Source: Cytobacillus purgationiresistens (lineage in GTDB: Bacteria > Bacillota > Bacilli > Bacillales > Cytobacillaceae). From it: 64,000 nucleotides of DNA. The translations under genes and the position numbers were made by a program. Below, piece by piece: positions 43,652 through 53,800 of this stretch; positions within the stretch are counted from its first letter, which is position 1, and each line of letters begins with the position of its first letter. Under the pieces are notes generated by a model. The model was not told the origin of the DNA, did not search any database, and saw nothing but the letters and a program-made list of their open reading frames with translations. The stretch is taken from the NCBI RefSeq assembly GCF_030813235.1, contig NZ_JAUSUB010000003.1, forward strand, positions 62,001-126,000, written 5' to 3'.

Positions 43652-45760
43652 ATGAAGAAAATAACGGTCATCATGCCTGTTTACAATACAGCAGAATTTC
43701 TTCAGGAATCCGTCTATTCTGTAATGAATCAAACCTATAATCATTTGGAATTAATGTTAATCAATGACGGTTCAGAAGAATCATGTACAGAACTAATTGA
43801 ACAATTATCACAGGAGGATGCTAGAATCCTTCCATTACACATAAATGAAAATAAAGGTGTTGGGTTTGCACGTAATCTTGGCGTAGAAAAGGCTTCACAT
43901 GATTATATCTATTTTCTCGATAGCGACGATTATTTACCTCCTCATACGCTCGAGTTATTAGTGAATCACATTAATGACCATGACATGATATCCGGATCAA
44001 CCATCCTTACAACCACTAAAGTTGAATCCACGGACATCAAACCGGAAGCTACACGGGTAAACCAGACACTTGAAAAGAGCTTTGACAATATATCAGCACT
44101 AAATCGTTTAATAAAATTAGACTTCATTAAAAGCCATCAAATCAAGTTCTCAGAGGAAGTCACTTGTTATGCAGACCTTCCCTTTATTGTCGATATGATG
44201 CATCATCTGAACGTAACTGAAACACCAATGATAAAAGAGGCAAGCTATAGCAAAAGGGTCCGAAATGATCCGATTTCAAACCCTGCCTTAGTCCAATTAG
44301 ACGCAAATAAAAAAGCAGTTGATTTTTTAACGGTCTACCTTTTCCTAAAGGACAACTATAAAAACAGCGATCAAATTAACATGTTTTTAGATGATCATTT
44401 GTTGTCATACTATAAGCTAAAGCATCATCTGTTTTATCAAGACCAGGCCACTTTGCCTTTAATTTCAGCTGCTGTGCAAAAAAGCAGTACTCAGCCTAAA
44501 CAAAAGTTGAATTCATTTGTGAAAGCCCAATGGAAGTCCTTGAAAAATGAGAACTATAAGAAGTTCATTCAACAAACAGAAACGGAAATCCTTTTAAAAG
44601 ATATAAAAACAGCACTTTCTGGACGAACAAAGCTAAAAACCTTTTTATATAAAAAGGTTTTCACAAGACTGCCATTGAAAGAAAAGAGCATCGTATTTGA
44701 AAGCTTTCTTGGAAAAAATTATTCTGATAGTCCAAAGAACATATATGAATATATGCTTGAAAACAATCCAGACTATCAGTTTATTTGGATATTTAATAAA
44801 AAGAGAGAAATTCCTGGGAACGCCAAGCAGGTCAAGCGTTTTAGCCTGCAATATTATTATTATTTAGCGACATCAAAATACTGGGTAAGTAACTCCAGAA
44901 TCCCCCTTCATCTCAATAAGAGGGAAGGAAATGTTTACTTACAAACCTGGCATGGCACTCCATTAAAAAAGCTCGTATTCGATATGAATGAAGTTTATTC
45001 TGCTAATCCAAAATACAAGGGTCACTTTTTTGAGCAATCGAGAAGATGGGACTACTTAATATCTGCTAATCAATATTCCAGCGATATCTTTAAAAGAGCC
45101 TTTAAGTTTGACAAGCAGATGCTCGAATTCGGTTATCCAAGAAATGATATGCTTCATTCTAACATTAAGGAAACAAACGCAAAGAAAGTCAAAGAAAAAT
45201 TGAATATCCCAGCAGATAAGAAAGTCATTCTTTATGCGCCAACATGGAGAGACGATGACTTTTATGCACCAGGTAAATATAAATTCAAGTTAATGCTTGA
45301 CCTCGAAAAAATGAAAAACGAATTGGGTGATGAGTATGTCATCTTGCTTCGGATGCATTACTTTATCGCCGATCATATAGAAACAACCGGAGTCGAAGAT
45401 TTTGCTTATAATCTATCCAAATACGATGATATTGCTGAGCTTTATTTAATATCTGATATATTAATTACGGACTACTCCTCTGTCTTTTTCGATTACTCTA
45501 ATTTAAAAAGGCCGATTCTGTTCTACACTTATGACCTTGAAAAGTATCGCGATACCTTGCGCGGATTTTATATTGATATGGAGGAAGAGGTACCTGGTCC
45601 TCTGTTAAAATCTACGGAAGAAATTATTTCTGCCATCAGCAATATAGAAGAAGTTGAAAGACAATACGAAGATAAATACGCACGCTTTTATAATAAGTTT
45701 TGCGGCTGGGAAAAAGGACATGCCACCGAAAAGGCTGTTCAAACAGTATTTAAAGATTGA
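43652..45760 (+). CDS. Fusion: GT2 glycosyltransferase + CDP-glycerol glycerophosphotransferase
   Basis: The 702-aa protein has an N-terminal GT2 domain (about 1-230; VIMPVYNTAEFLQES, NDGSEESC, FLDSDDYL with the DxD) and a C-terminal TagF/TarL-type domain (about 325-700). The latter has IVFESFLGKNYSDSPKNIYEYM, LQTWHGTPLKKL (catalytic His), FGYPRNDML, LYAPTWRDD and ITDYSSVFFDY. It could add both a sugar and glycerol phosphate to one polymer. I start at MKKITVIMP with AAAAGGAGAAAG upstream; the open frame reaches 30 codons further without a site. Confidence 0.88.
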   Translation: MKKITVIMPVYNTAEFLQESVYSVMNQTYNHLELMLINDGSEESCTELIEQLSQEDARILPLHINENKGVGFARNLGVEKASHDYIYFLDSDDYLPPHTLELLVNHINDHDMISGSTILTTTKVESTDIKPEATRVNQTLEKSFDNISALNRLIKLDFIKSHQIKFSEEVTCYADLPFIVDMMHHLNVTETPMIKEASYSKRVRNDPISNPALVQLDANKKAVDFLTVYLFLKDNYKNSDQINMFLDDHLLSYYKLKHHLFYQDQATLPLISAAVQKSSTQPKQKLNSFVKAQWKSLKNENYKKFIQQTETEILLKDIKTALSGRTKLKTFLYKKVFTRLPLKEKSIVFESFLGKNYSDSPKNIYEYMLENNPDYQFIWIFNKKREIPGNAKQVKRFSLQYYYYLATSKYWVSNSRIPLHLNKREGNVYLQTWHGTPLKKLVFDMNEVYSANPKYKGHFFEQSRRWDYLISANQYSSDIFKRAFKFDKQMLEFGYPRNDMLHSNIKETNAKKVKEKLNIPADKKVILYAPTWRDDDFYAPGKYKFKLMLDLEKMKNELGDEYVILLRMHYFIADHIETTGVEDFAYNLSKYDDIAELYLISDILITDYSSVFFDYSNLKRPILFYTYDLEKYRDTLRGFYIDMEEEVPGPLLKSTEEIISAISNIEEVERQYEDKYARFYNKFCGWEKGHATEKAVQTVFKD

Positions 45761-45769
45761 GTATAAATA

Positions 45770-45808
45770 AAAGGGAGAAGCCGTTAAGCCGGCTTCTCCC
45801 TTTCTTTT
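45770..45808. terminator. Bidirectional terminator between the fusion gene and tagH
   Basis: A perfect 14-bp stem AAAGGGAGAAGCCG / CGGCTTCTCCCTTT with a 6-nt loop and T-runs on both sides. Confidence 0.92.
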
Positions 45809-45810
45809 TA

Positions 45811-46641
45811 TCAGGATGTCACAGTGGACTCACTTTGCTGTTGCATAGCTTTTTCTCTGAAATTCTTCTTCTCTTCATTTGTCATCGCTTTATATTCATT
45901 TAAGAACTTTTCGTATTCAGGTATGACTTCTTTAATATCACCAGACATTCTTACTTGTCCAAATTCAAGCCAAATTGCTTTTTCACAGAATTGCTTCATT
46001 TGTCCAATCGAGTGACTAATAAAGAACATCGTTTTACCTCTCGCCTTGAATTCATTCATTTTATCCAAGCATTTTTCAGCAAAGGCTTTGTCACCTACAG
46101 AAAGTGCTTCATCAATGATAAGGACATCGGGATCTGTATGCACGGATATAGAAAATCCCAAACGCGATTTCATCCCGCTGGAGTATGATTTCACCGGTTG
46201 ATCAATAAATTTATCCAGCTCTGCAAATTCAATAATATCTGGTTCTAAGCCTCTAATTTCCTTTTTGCTAAAGCCGAGCATCAAGCATTTTAATTCAATG
46301 TTTTCCCTGCCTGTCAGCTGATTATTCAGCCCTGCCGACACTGCAATTAATGAAGCATTGCCTTTTATATCAACCGTACCACCTGTTTGCGGCACAACTC
46401 CAGCGATCACATTGGAAAGTGTGGATTTTCCTGATCCATTTACACCTACAAAACCTATAATATCGCCTTCTTCAGCTTCAAAGCTGATATTTCTCAAAGC
46501 GTAGAAATCTTCTCCATAACTCTTTGGCAAAAGAATATCAAGCAGCTTTTCTGATGTTTTATTATATAATTTATATTTTTTAGTCACGTTTTTAACAATG
46601 ACAGATTTTGACACATCATCACTTCCATTATAAGAAATCAA
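45811..46641 (-). CDS. tagH: Teichoic acid exporter ATPase TagH (short form)
   Basis: TagH powers export of finished wall teichoic acid through TagG. Walker A is GVNGSGKST, signature YSSGMKSRLGFS and Walker B DVLIIDEALSVGD. Length is 276 aa, while B. subtilis TagH has about 527 aa because of an added C-terminal transmembrane/extracellular part; here only the ATPase and a short charged tail (about 250-276) are present, as in S. aureus TarH. It overlaps tagG by 14 nt. Confidence 0.93.
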   Translation of the reverse strand: MISYNGSDDVSKSVIVKNVTKKYKLYNKTSEKLLDILLPKSYGEDFYALRNISFEAEEGDIIGFVGVNGSGKSTLSNVIAGVVPQTGGTVDIKGNASLIAVSAGLNNQLTGRENIELKCLMLGFSKKEIRGLEPDIIEFAELDKFIDQPVKSYSSGMKSRLGFSISVHTDPDVLIIDEALSVGDKAFAEKCLDKMNEFKARGKTMFFISHSIGQMKQFCEKAIWLEFGQVRMSGDIKEVIPEYEKFLNEYKAMTNEEKKNFREKAMQQQSESTVTS

Positions 46642-47434
46642 TAAAATGCTTTCTAAATTTCACATGCAATGCTGAACCTATCCAGAATAGGATGAATACA
46701 ATCAGCCAAAAGTAGAGTGTATAGTAGGGATCCGATATGATATACCAGCCTTGCCCAAGCAATGCATGGCGATACCCTTCCACTAGGTAGAACAACGGAT
46801 TAACTTTCATCACAGATTGCACCCATTCCGGCAAGCTAAATGTGACCCAAAGTATGGGTAGAAGATAGATCATGATTCTTAATATTGCTTGTACAATTTG
46901 CTGGACATCTCTCACAATCGTCGATAAAGTTGATGTGATCAATGAAATGGCGAGCAGCAATGCGATTGTGCCAAATAAGAAATAAGGTATTTGTATAAAA
47001 TAAATACTAATCGGATAACCAGTAAAATGTAAAATAGCAGTTGAGATAACGACTAATACCATATGCGGATATAGCTTTGAGAAAATCACATAAGTTGGTA
47101 TGACACTCATCGGAAAGCTCATTTTTGATATCATTCGTATTCTTGTATAAATCGATTTTGAACCTTGAGAAATCGAAGGATTAATAAAGAACCAAACAAC
47201 AATCCCTGCAAGCATCCATTGAAAAAACGGGACTCCATCTATATCTCTACCCTCTCTAATACCGTAACCAAATACAAACCAGTATATAGCAATCTGTATT
47301 CCGGGATTGAGCAGCTCCCACATCATTCCTAAGTAATTATTATTATTTGTACTTTTTAATTCATATAATGAAAGTCGTCTGATTAAATAAAAGCTTTCAA
47401 TCTGTTCTTTTATGACTTTAAACATAGAGCTCAT
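46628..47434 (-). CDS. tagG: Teichoic acid exporter permease TagG
   Basis: The 268-aa ABC-2-type permease has six hydrophobic segments after an amphipathic N-terminal part (YELKSTNNNNYLGMMWELLNPG). QWMLAGIVVWFFINPSI and LFYLVEGYRHALLGQGW are typical of polysaccharide and teichoic acid exporters. It is the first gene of tagGH, behind a good sigma-A promoter. Confidence 0.93.
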   Translation of the reverse strand: MSSMFKVIKEQIESFYLIRRLSLYELKSTNNNNYLGMMWELLNPGIQIAIYWFVFGYGIREGRDIDGVPFFQWMLAGIVVWFFINPSISQGSKSIYTRIRMISKMSFPMSVIPTYVIFSKLYPHMVLVVISTAILHFTGYPISIYFIQIPYFLFGTIALLLAISLITSTLSTIVRDVQQIVQAILRIMIYLLPILWVTFSLPEWVQSVMKVNPLFYLVEGYRHALLGQGWYIISDPYYTLYFWLIVFILFWIGSALHVKFRKHFIDFL

Positions 47435-47745
47435 AGATTATAAATTCCTTCCCGAAATCAAATCTGTATTCAGTTATTACCCAAATCATTTATCATCATA
47501 AACTACAATGATAATTATACGTAATAGTGATTGGTGACACAACTTTAGACCTTATTATTGATGCAAAATATAGTTCAATCTCTTCTCGTTCATATGCACT
47601 CTTGTTTTAATTATCCAAAATTACCCAACCGGTGAATAAAGGACTTCTAGCTTTCTTCAAGAGGATAAAAATATTTCAATCCAACATTTGCGTCTCATTG
47701 ATACTTTCTAGCATGTAAAAACCTTAGCTTTCGCTAAGGCTTTTT
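47435..47745. other. Gap between tagG and the glycerophosphotransferase gene
   Basis: This 311-bp AT-rich gap has no gene. It holds the tagG promoter (47514-47542) and the terminator of the next minus-strand operon (47716-47746). Confidence 0.7.
47514..47542 (-). promoter_or_regulatory. Sigma-A promoter of tagGH
   Basis: TTGTGT, 17 nt, TATAAT on the minus strand; perfect -10, two mismatches in the -35. It implies a leader of about 75 nt. Confidence 0.7.
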
Positions 47746-47746
47746 T
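47716..47746 (-). terminator. Terminator of the tagD-tagB-like operon
   Basis: CCTTAGC / GCTAAGG with a TTTC-type tetraloop and T-runs on both strands. Confidence 0.85.
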
Positions 47747-48933
47747 CATTCCTTTAACCGAAATACCTTTTCTACCACTCTTCGTGTCGATTGACTATCT
47801 TCAAGATAGCAAAAATCCTGATAGAATGCTTCATAGGACGGTCGATGCTCACTATCATTTATTGAATTAATCGCGTCAATGATCTCGTCTGTTGTTTTCA
47901 CTAGTGGACCTGGCGCTTTTTCTTGCAGATCAAAGTAAAACCCTCTTAAATCATCTCTGTATGAATCGATATCATACACAAAGAATATGATTGGTCTCCT
48001 TAAATTTGCGAAGTCAAAAAAGACAGAGGAATAATCAGTAATGAGTAAGTCTGACATAAGATAAAGCTCTCTTATATCACCATGCAGTGAGAAATCATAA
48101 ACAAAACCTTCAAACGAGCTTAAATCAAAATTCTCTGCAACGAGGTAATGCATTCTTAAAATGATTACATACTCATCACCGATGGCTTCACGAAGCTTCT
48201 GCAAATCCAATTGCATATCGAATTTATACTTGCCGACAGCATGAAATTGATTATCTCGCCACGTAGGAGCATAAAGGATGACCTTCTTATCCAACGGGAT
48301 ATTATATTTCATTTTCAAATCATTAGAAACGTTTTCTAAATTATTTGCATGTAGAATATCATTTCTTGGGTAACCAGACTCAATCATTTCCTTGTCATAC
48401 TTAAAAGCTGACTTAAATATTTCTGTTGAGTATTGATTAGGCGATATTAAGTAATCCCAATTTCTTGATTCAATATAAAACTCTTTTTTATATTTAGCTG
48501 TATCTGTCCCTGCCATTTGTATTTCGTCCAAATCGAAAGCCAGCTTTTTCAAAGGAGTGCCGTGCCACGTTTGCAAATAGGTAGTATGCTTGGGCTTCGG
48601 AATCCACACGGGCATACGGCTATTTGTTACCCAATATCTTGCCCGCGCCAGCATGAATAACCAAGAAACTGAGAAGCGTTTAATGTATGGAATATTTTCA
48701 TCTTGAAATTCCTTTATATAATGCGGGTCAACACTCCAATATAATTCGAACTCTGGATGATGAGCCTCTATATATTCATAAATGGCACGAGGGTTACAGC
48801 TATATTGCTTACCTAAGAAGCTTTCAAATATAATCAGGTTTTTATTTACTGGCAACTTGCCAACAAAGATAAACAACCACTTATAAATCAAATGTATAAT
48901 AGGATGCTTTTTCAATTTTCTCACTAAGTTCAT
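47746..48933 (-). CDS. CDP-glycerol glycerophosphotransferase (TagF-like, single domain)
   Basis: The 395-aa enzyme transfers glycerol phosphate (or a relative) from the CDP form to the growing teichoic acid. It shows a membrane-binding N-terminal part, then IIFESFLGKQYSCNPRAIYEY, LQTWHGTPLKKLAF with the catalytic His, GYPRNDIL, LYAPTWRDN and LLITDYSSVFFDF. It is close in sequence to the C-terminal part of the two fusion proteins. I start at MNLVRKLKK because TAGGAG is 7 nt upstream; a start seven codons earlier overlaps the previous gene. Whether it primes or polymerises cannot be told. Confidence 0.88.
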   Translation of the reverse strand: MNLVRKLKKHPIIHLIYKWLFIFVGKLPVNKNLIIFESFLGKQYSCNPRAIYEYIEAHHPEFELYWSVDPHYIKEFQDENIPYIKRFSVSWLFMLARARYWVTNSRMPVWIPKPKHTTYLQTWHGTPLKKLAFDLDEIQMAGTDTAKYKKEFYIESRNWDYLISPNQYSTEIFKSAFKYDKEMIESGYPRNDILHANNLENVSNDLKMKYNIPLDKKVILYAPTWRDNQFHAVGKYKFDMQLDLQKLREAIGDEYVIILRMHYLVAENFDLSSFEGFVYDFSLHGDIRELYLMSDLLITDYSSVFFDFANLRRPIIFFVYDIDSYRDDLRGFYFDLQEKAPGPLVKTTDEIIDAINSINDSEHRPSYEAFYQDFCYLEDSQSTRRVVEKVFRLKE

Positions 48934-48943
48934 ACTTGTACTC

Positions 48944-50113
48944 CTAGTCTTCATTAAAGAACAATGTATTAACTAAATTCTCACTTGATTTGCCTTGTGA
49001 ATATTCATTCCACTCTTCTTTAAATTTCCTGATTTCCTCATAATCAAACGATTGATTAAGAAGAATATCAATGATTTCCTGCGTATGAAATGCGACTGGA
49101 CCTGGAACAAATTCTGTATAATCCTGCCAAAACCCTCTTTCCTTTTCATATGATTCAATATCATAAGGGAAAAAGATCATTGGCTTTTCTAAAATCGCAT
49201 ATTCAAATGGAATAGAGGAATAATCAGTTATCAAATAATCGCTTACAAAAAGCAAGTCATTGACTTTAAAAAGACCGCTGCAATCAATGACAGAGTCTGA
49301 CAAATGCTCGGGCAACGTATACTGACCTTTTACAGCAGGGTGAAGCTTCAGCAATAGGACATACTCCTCCCCCAAATGCTCCACCATCAAGGAAATATCT
49401 AAGTGCAATTCAAAGGAGTGCAGGTCTGATTCACGATAAGTCGGCGCATACAGAATAATTTTCTTATTCTCCAATGCCGGAAACTTCTTCATGATTTTAT
49501 TCATTTTCTTTTCACCTTTAGCTTGGTCATATAATAAATCAGTACGAGGAATGCCTGTTTTTAGTATTCTCTCTTTTGACGCAGCAAATGCTTCATAGTA
49601 AATCTGGGCTAATTGGTCAGAGCCAACCACTATTTTATCAAATTGATTGTACACCTTTAGAAACCGTTTATTTGCCCTTTTTGACCGTGTTTCACTGGAA
49701 GGGTCTAATAAGCCGAATTTTTTTATAGCTCCAGCCGCATGCCACAATTGTGTGCAAACTACTCCCTCTTTAAACTTTACTGTTGAAAGGAAGCCATAAT
49801 AGTTGTCGATCAAAATATGCTTTGATGTGGCAAGGTGATAAATTGAGAAAAACGTATCAAATACATGATACGTCTCAAAATGGTATATCTTTACGTTTTC
49901 CTTATCAGATCCCTTGAATTTAACACCTTTACTGTTTAAAAAGACTATATCACCGCTATATTCTTTTTTTCTTAGCTCTTTATATACGTACAAGCTATTG
50001 TCCCCAAAGGATACGACAAACGTTGTCTTATTCTTTAGCGGAAACAGCTTAAAGATATTAAATAGGATCTTAAAAACAAATAAGTAAATCGTTATGATAC
50101 ACTCTCTAGCCAT
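48944..50113 (-). CDS. tagB: Teichoic acid glycerol-phosphate primase, TagB-like
   Basis: The 389-aa enzyme probably adds the first glycerol phosphate to the ManNAc-GlcNAc linkage unit. The markers are DNYYGFLSTVKFKEG and TQLWHAAGAIKKFG, which are typical of TagB/TarB rather than the WHGTPLK of the polymerases. LYAPTYRESD and LITDYSSIPFEYA form the second half of the active site. A hydrophobic N-terminus (about 5-25) may bind the membrane. It overlaps tagD by 8 nt. Confidence 0.88.
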   Translation of the reverse strand: MARECIITIYLFVFKILFNIFKLFPLKNKTTFVVSFGDNSLYVYKELRKKEYSGDIVFLNSKGVKFKGSDKENVKIYHFETYHVFDTFFSIYHLATSKHILIDNYYGFLSTVKFKEGVVCTQLWHAAGAIKKFGLLDPSSETRSKRANKRFLKVYNQFDKIVVGSDQLAQIYYEAFAASKERILKTGIPRTDLLYDQAKGEKKMNKIMKKFPALENKKIILYAPTYRESDLHSFELHLDISLMVEHLGEEYVLLLKLHPAVKGQYTLPEHLSDSVIDCSGLFKVNDLLFVSDYLITDYSSIPFEYAILEKPMIFFPYDIESYEKERGFWQDYTEFVPGPVAFHTQEIIDILLNQSFDYEEIRKFKEEWNEYSQGKSSENLVNTLFFNED

Positions 50114-50504
50114 TATTAACTTTTAAAAGGTCCTTTTTTATCTTAGATGTTGATATACCTACAGTTCTTGGAAGATATACTACTTCGCAGTAATCTTTAA
50201 GGAAGTCAAACTTGCCTTCCCAATCATCTCCCATGACAAATACATCTACATCATGCTTAATTACATCATCAATTTTTTGTTCCCATTTTTCCTCGGCAAT
50301 GACTTCATCCACATATCTAATAGACTCAAGAATCATTTTACGGTTTTCAAAGCTATGATAAGCTTTTTTATTTTTAAGTTCATTAAATTCATCTGATGAG
50401 ATCGCGACAATTACATAGTCACCAAGTTCTTTAGCTCTCTTTAAAATATTAATATGACCCCAGTGGAGTAAATCAAATGTTCCATAAGTAATAACTTTAC
50501 GCAT
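50106..50504 (-). CDS. tagD: Glycerol-3-phosphate cytidylyltransferase TagD
   Basis: TagD makes CDP-glycerol, the donor for the glycerophosphotransferases nearby. The 132-aa protein has the nucleotidyltransferase HWGH motif (YGTFDLLHWGHINIL) and the RTVGISTSKIKK end. I start at MRKVITYGT because AGGAGGAG lies just upstream; an earlier in-frame start would add ten residues not found in the family. It leads the tagD-tagB-like operon. Confidence 0.96.
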   Translation of the reverse strand: MRKVITYGTFDLLHWGHINILKRAKELGDYVIVAISSDEFNELKNKKAYHSFENRKMILESIRYVDEVIAEEKWEQKIDDVIKHDVDVFVMGDDWEGKFDFLKDYCEVVYLPRTVGISTSKIKKDLLKVNNG

Positions 50505-50884
50505 TCTATATCTCCTCCTGAAAATAATCAACAACGAGTGATGTTTTTTTCATTTTCTATATTATTAAATAAATAAACTCTTATATTCTATCATAACTAA
50601 TTTTGATTACAGACTAGTAACAAATCCTTTTCAACCTTTATACAATACTTTATAAGTATAACTAAAATTCATTTTATAGGTTTTTAGCTGTACATTCAAG
50701 GAATCATCATATATTGATAATAAATGGAAGTTCAAATCCATATCTACAAATTTCAACAATTTTAGACTATTATACTATTTTTCAAAGATTAAATCCACCT
50801 AGTATATACCCTCTTTTATTGGCAGTGAAACATTAAAAAGGTAATCCGCCTTAGGCGAGATTACCTTTTCTAATGAGATCTATT
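50505..50884. other. Gap between tagD and the large fusion gene
   Basis: This 380-bp, very AT-rich gap has no gene. It holds the terminator of the large fusion gene (50836-50872) and should hold the tagD promoter; TATGAT and TAGAAT hexamers occur near 50590-50600 but no clear -35 goes with them. Confidence 0.6.
50832..50872 (-). terminator. Terminator of the galE-fusion operon
   Basis: AAAAGGTAATC / GATTACCTTTTT with an inner CGCC / GGCG stem; T-run on the minus strand. Confidence 0.88.
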
Positions 50885-53800
50885 TTATTTAAATACTTGT
50901 TTGATTACATTTTTACTTGCCTGACCATCGTCGAACTGACAATAGGTTTGTCTAAACTTGTCCATTTTTTCGTCATATTTTTCTTGATGCTGATTCAAGC
51001 CTTTAATTGATTCGATAATATCCTCAGTAGTTCTATCCAAAGGACCTGGTGCTTCTTTTTCGAAATCAATATACATTCCTCTCAGCTGATCGCGATATAG
51101 CTCTAAATCATAAGTAAAGAATATCATCGGACGATTTAAGATGGCATAGTCGAACATGACAGAAGAATAATCTGTGATTAATGCATCAGATACCAAGTAT
51201 AAGTCCTGAATATCACTATAGGTTGAGAAGTTATACGCAAACCCTTTAAATAGAGAGACATCAATTGAATTACCAACAAGATAGTGGAGTCTAAGCAAGA
51301 CGACATAATCTTCTCTTAATTCCTCTTGCATTCTTTGCAAGTCAAGCTCTAATTTAAAGTTTTTCTTGACTCTCCATGTAGGTGCATACAGAACAATTTT
51401 CTTATCTAAAGGAATACCCAGCTCAACTTTCAACTGAGTGATTCGGTCTGCATTATCTTCTCTAAACAGCTTATCATTTCTAGGGAAGCCTACTTCGAGC
51501 ATTTCATTTTTATATACAAAGCAGCGCCTAGTCAAATCTGTTACGTAATCGCTTGTTGAGATTAAATAATCCCAGCGTCCGCATCTACGCAAAAGATTAT
51601 TCATTTTTGCTTCAGTATCCACTTCACCAGGGACATCGATTCCCATTGTTTTAAGCGGTGTGCCGTGAAGGGTTTGCACCTCGACTGCTCCATTGCGCTT
51701 CTCATAGAAATCAGGGAAGTTTACGTTATTAACAAAGTACTTTGCAGTTGCTAAATAGTAATAGTACTTCCAGGAATTCTTCCGAATAGATTTGGCTCTA
51801 CCATTGACTTCCGTGTTTTCATTATTGAAGAACCATACGTAATTGTAATCCATTCCGCTTTGTTCCATCTCTTCATAAATCGCTCGCGGGTTATCACTAT
51901 ACGATTTATTCCAGAAGCTTTCGAAAACTACAGTCTTCTTATTCATTGGCAGCAATCTCATTAAAGGATAAAGAACTTTTCTTATAATCTCTTGTCTCCT
52001 TGGACCCCGTTCAATCCAATCCCAATGAAGTACTGACTTAATCGAAAATCCGTCATGTGTGGTTCTAAAAGGAACCAATTTAATGCCAGATGCAATATTT
52101 TCTTCAAAGTCATATCTGCTTTTGTCTACCATCACGCGTTTCTTTATTACTTGGAATTCTTCATCCCAGAAACCTGAGATTTCCATATAAGCTCTCCATG
52201 TACCCACTTCGAACAAAGCAATGCCGGTATCACTAAGAAGGTTTACGTTTCCTTCGAAGAAACGGTTGGAGCTTGCTTCATCATCATACGTTTTATATGG
52301 TATGACATATTCATTGCCATTTGAAGCGTGCTTTAAATACAATCTCACTTCATCAATTTTCTCTAAACCACCAAAAAAGCTTTGGTTTATTTTTGTTTTT
52401 AAATAAAGCTGATTGTCAATGAAACGCGTTTCTTCCAAATAAGGCGCAATTTGTCTAAAGTTCAGGGCTAAGTTACCTGCTGGACTCGCTTGAATATGAA
52501 ACTCTCGTTGACCGTATGGTGTGCTGCTTTTCTCGATATAATTCGGAACCGTCAATGGCATGAGCTCTTCTTCAAATTCAATATAACTGATCCATTCATT
52601 CCTGCTTTCCTCATCATATAAAGAGTCGATTGGAACAGTTACTTCAAATTCATTCGCTACTAAATCAATACCTTGCTTCTTCACAGATGAAGACGAGAGA
52701 GGGTAATATTTCTTTTCACCTTTAGAATAATTGACCAGGACGAATTGAATCTCAGCTAAATCATAGACCGACTGACCTTTTATGGTTAATAAATTACCTT
52801 TAGTAGCAACTTCATCGATAACTGAAGATAGCACATCTGCTTGAATGACAAAATTCCAGGCACGATTATATTTAGGGAAAATCCTTTGACCTAGACCTGT
52901 ATTGTATGAAGGTCTTGGTTTCTTCCCGGCAACAGGGTTACCTGCTCTGAATTCACGTTCGATATTATCTACTTTTAAAGTAAACCACAGTTCTAGACGG
53001 CCTTTGCCTAACCCTATGACCTTAGGGTCTGTGAAATCTATTTCTACTTCATAGCCAGACCAGTCATAATTATATAATCTTTTTAAAGGTCTTCTTTTAC
53101 TAATGCGAATCCCCTTTTTAAAGGTAATATCTTTTCGCATAGCCATTTCAGCAGGTACTTCTACCTTTTCCATTGTTTCTGGATTTAATAGGTATGCATT
53201 AAGGCTGACTAAGCCTTTTTTCTTCATGTCTACCTTGCTGATATAATTATAACCATTCACGATCAGTTTGCTGTCTTGCCACAGAACTGATTCTATTTTC
53301 ATTACAGGCTGGAGCTCGTCAGTCATTTTATATAGCTCTTCAGGGAGCTCGGCACGATAAGGATAATCTCCATAATAATCAGAGCCTTTTTTAATCACCT
53401 TTATATTCTTCATTTTAGTTTTTTGGAAATGAAGAATTTCCAGTAACTTTTCTTTATTTCCTTGCTTGATAAAATGGTATTTCAAACGATCAATCGCATT
53501 TAATCTGTCTATTGTTTGAGGAGATACATCCTCTAAATAGGCTGAAACCTCGTCAAAGAACACATCCATAAATGTGTCATCCACTTTATCTAATTCATTT
53601 AAGTAAAGAAGAATGTCCAAACTTAGAGCCTTATAATCCTTATTCGCACGAAGCTCATCCTGAATATCCCTCTTATCAAAAAATGCGTCAACCATCCTTA
53701 ATACTTTTAAGCGATCAGTAAAGTTAACCAACACATTTCTTTGCTGTGTAATTGACTTATCTCCGCCATCACGCGCTCGCCAAAAGTAAATAACATCTTC

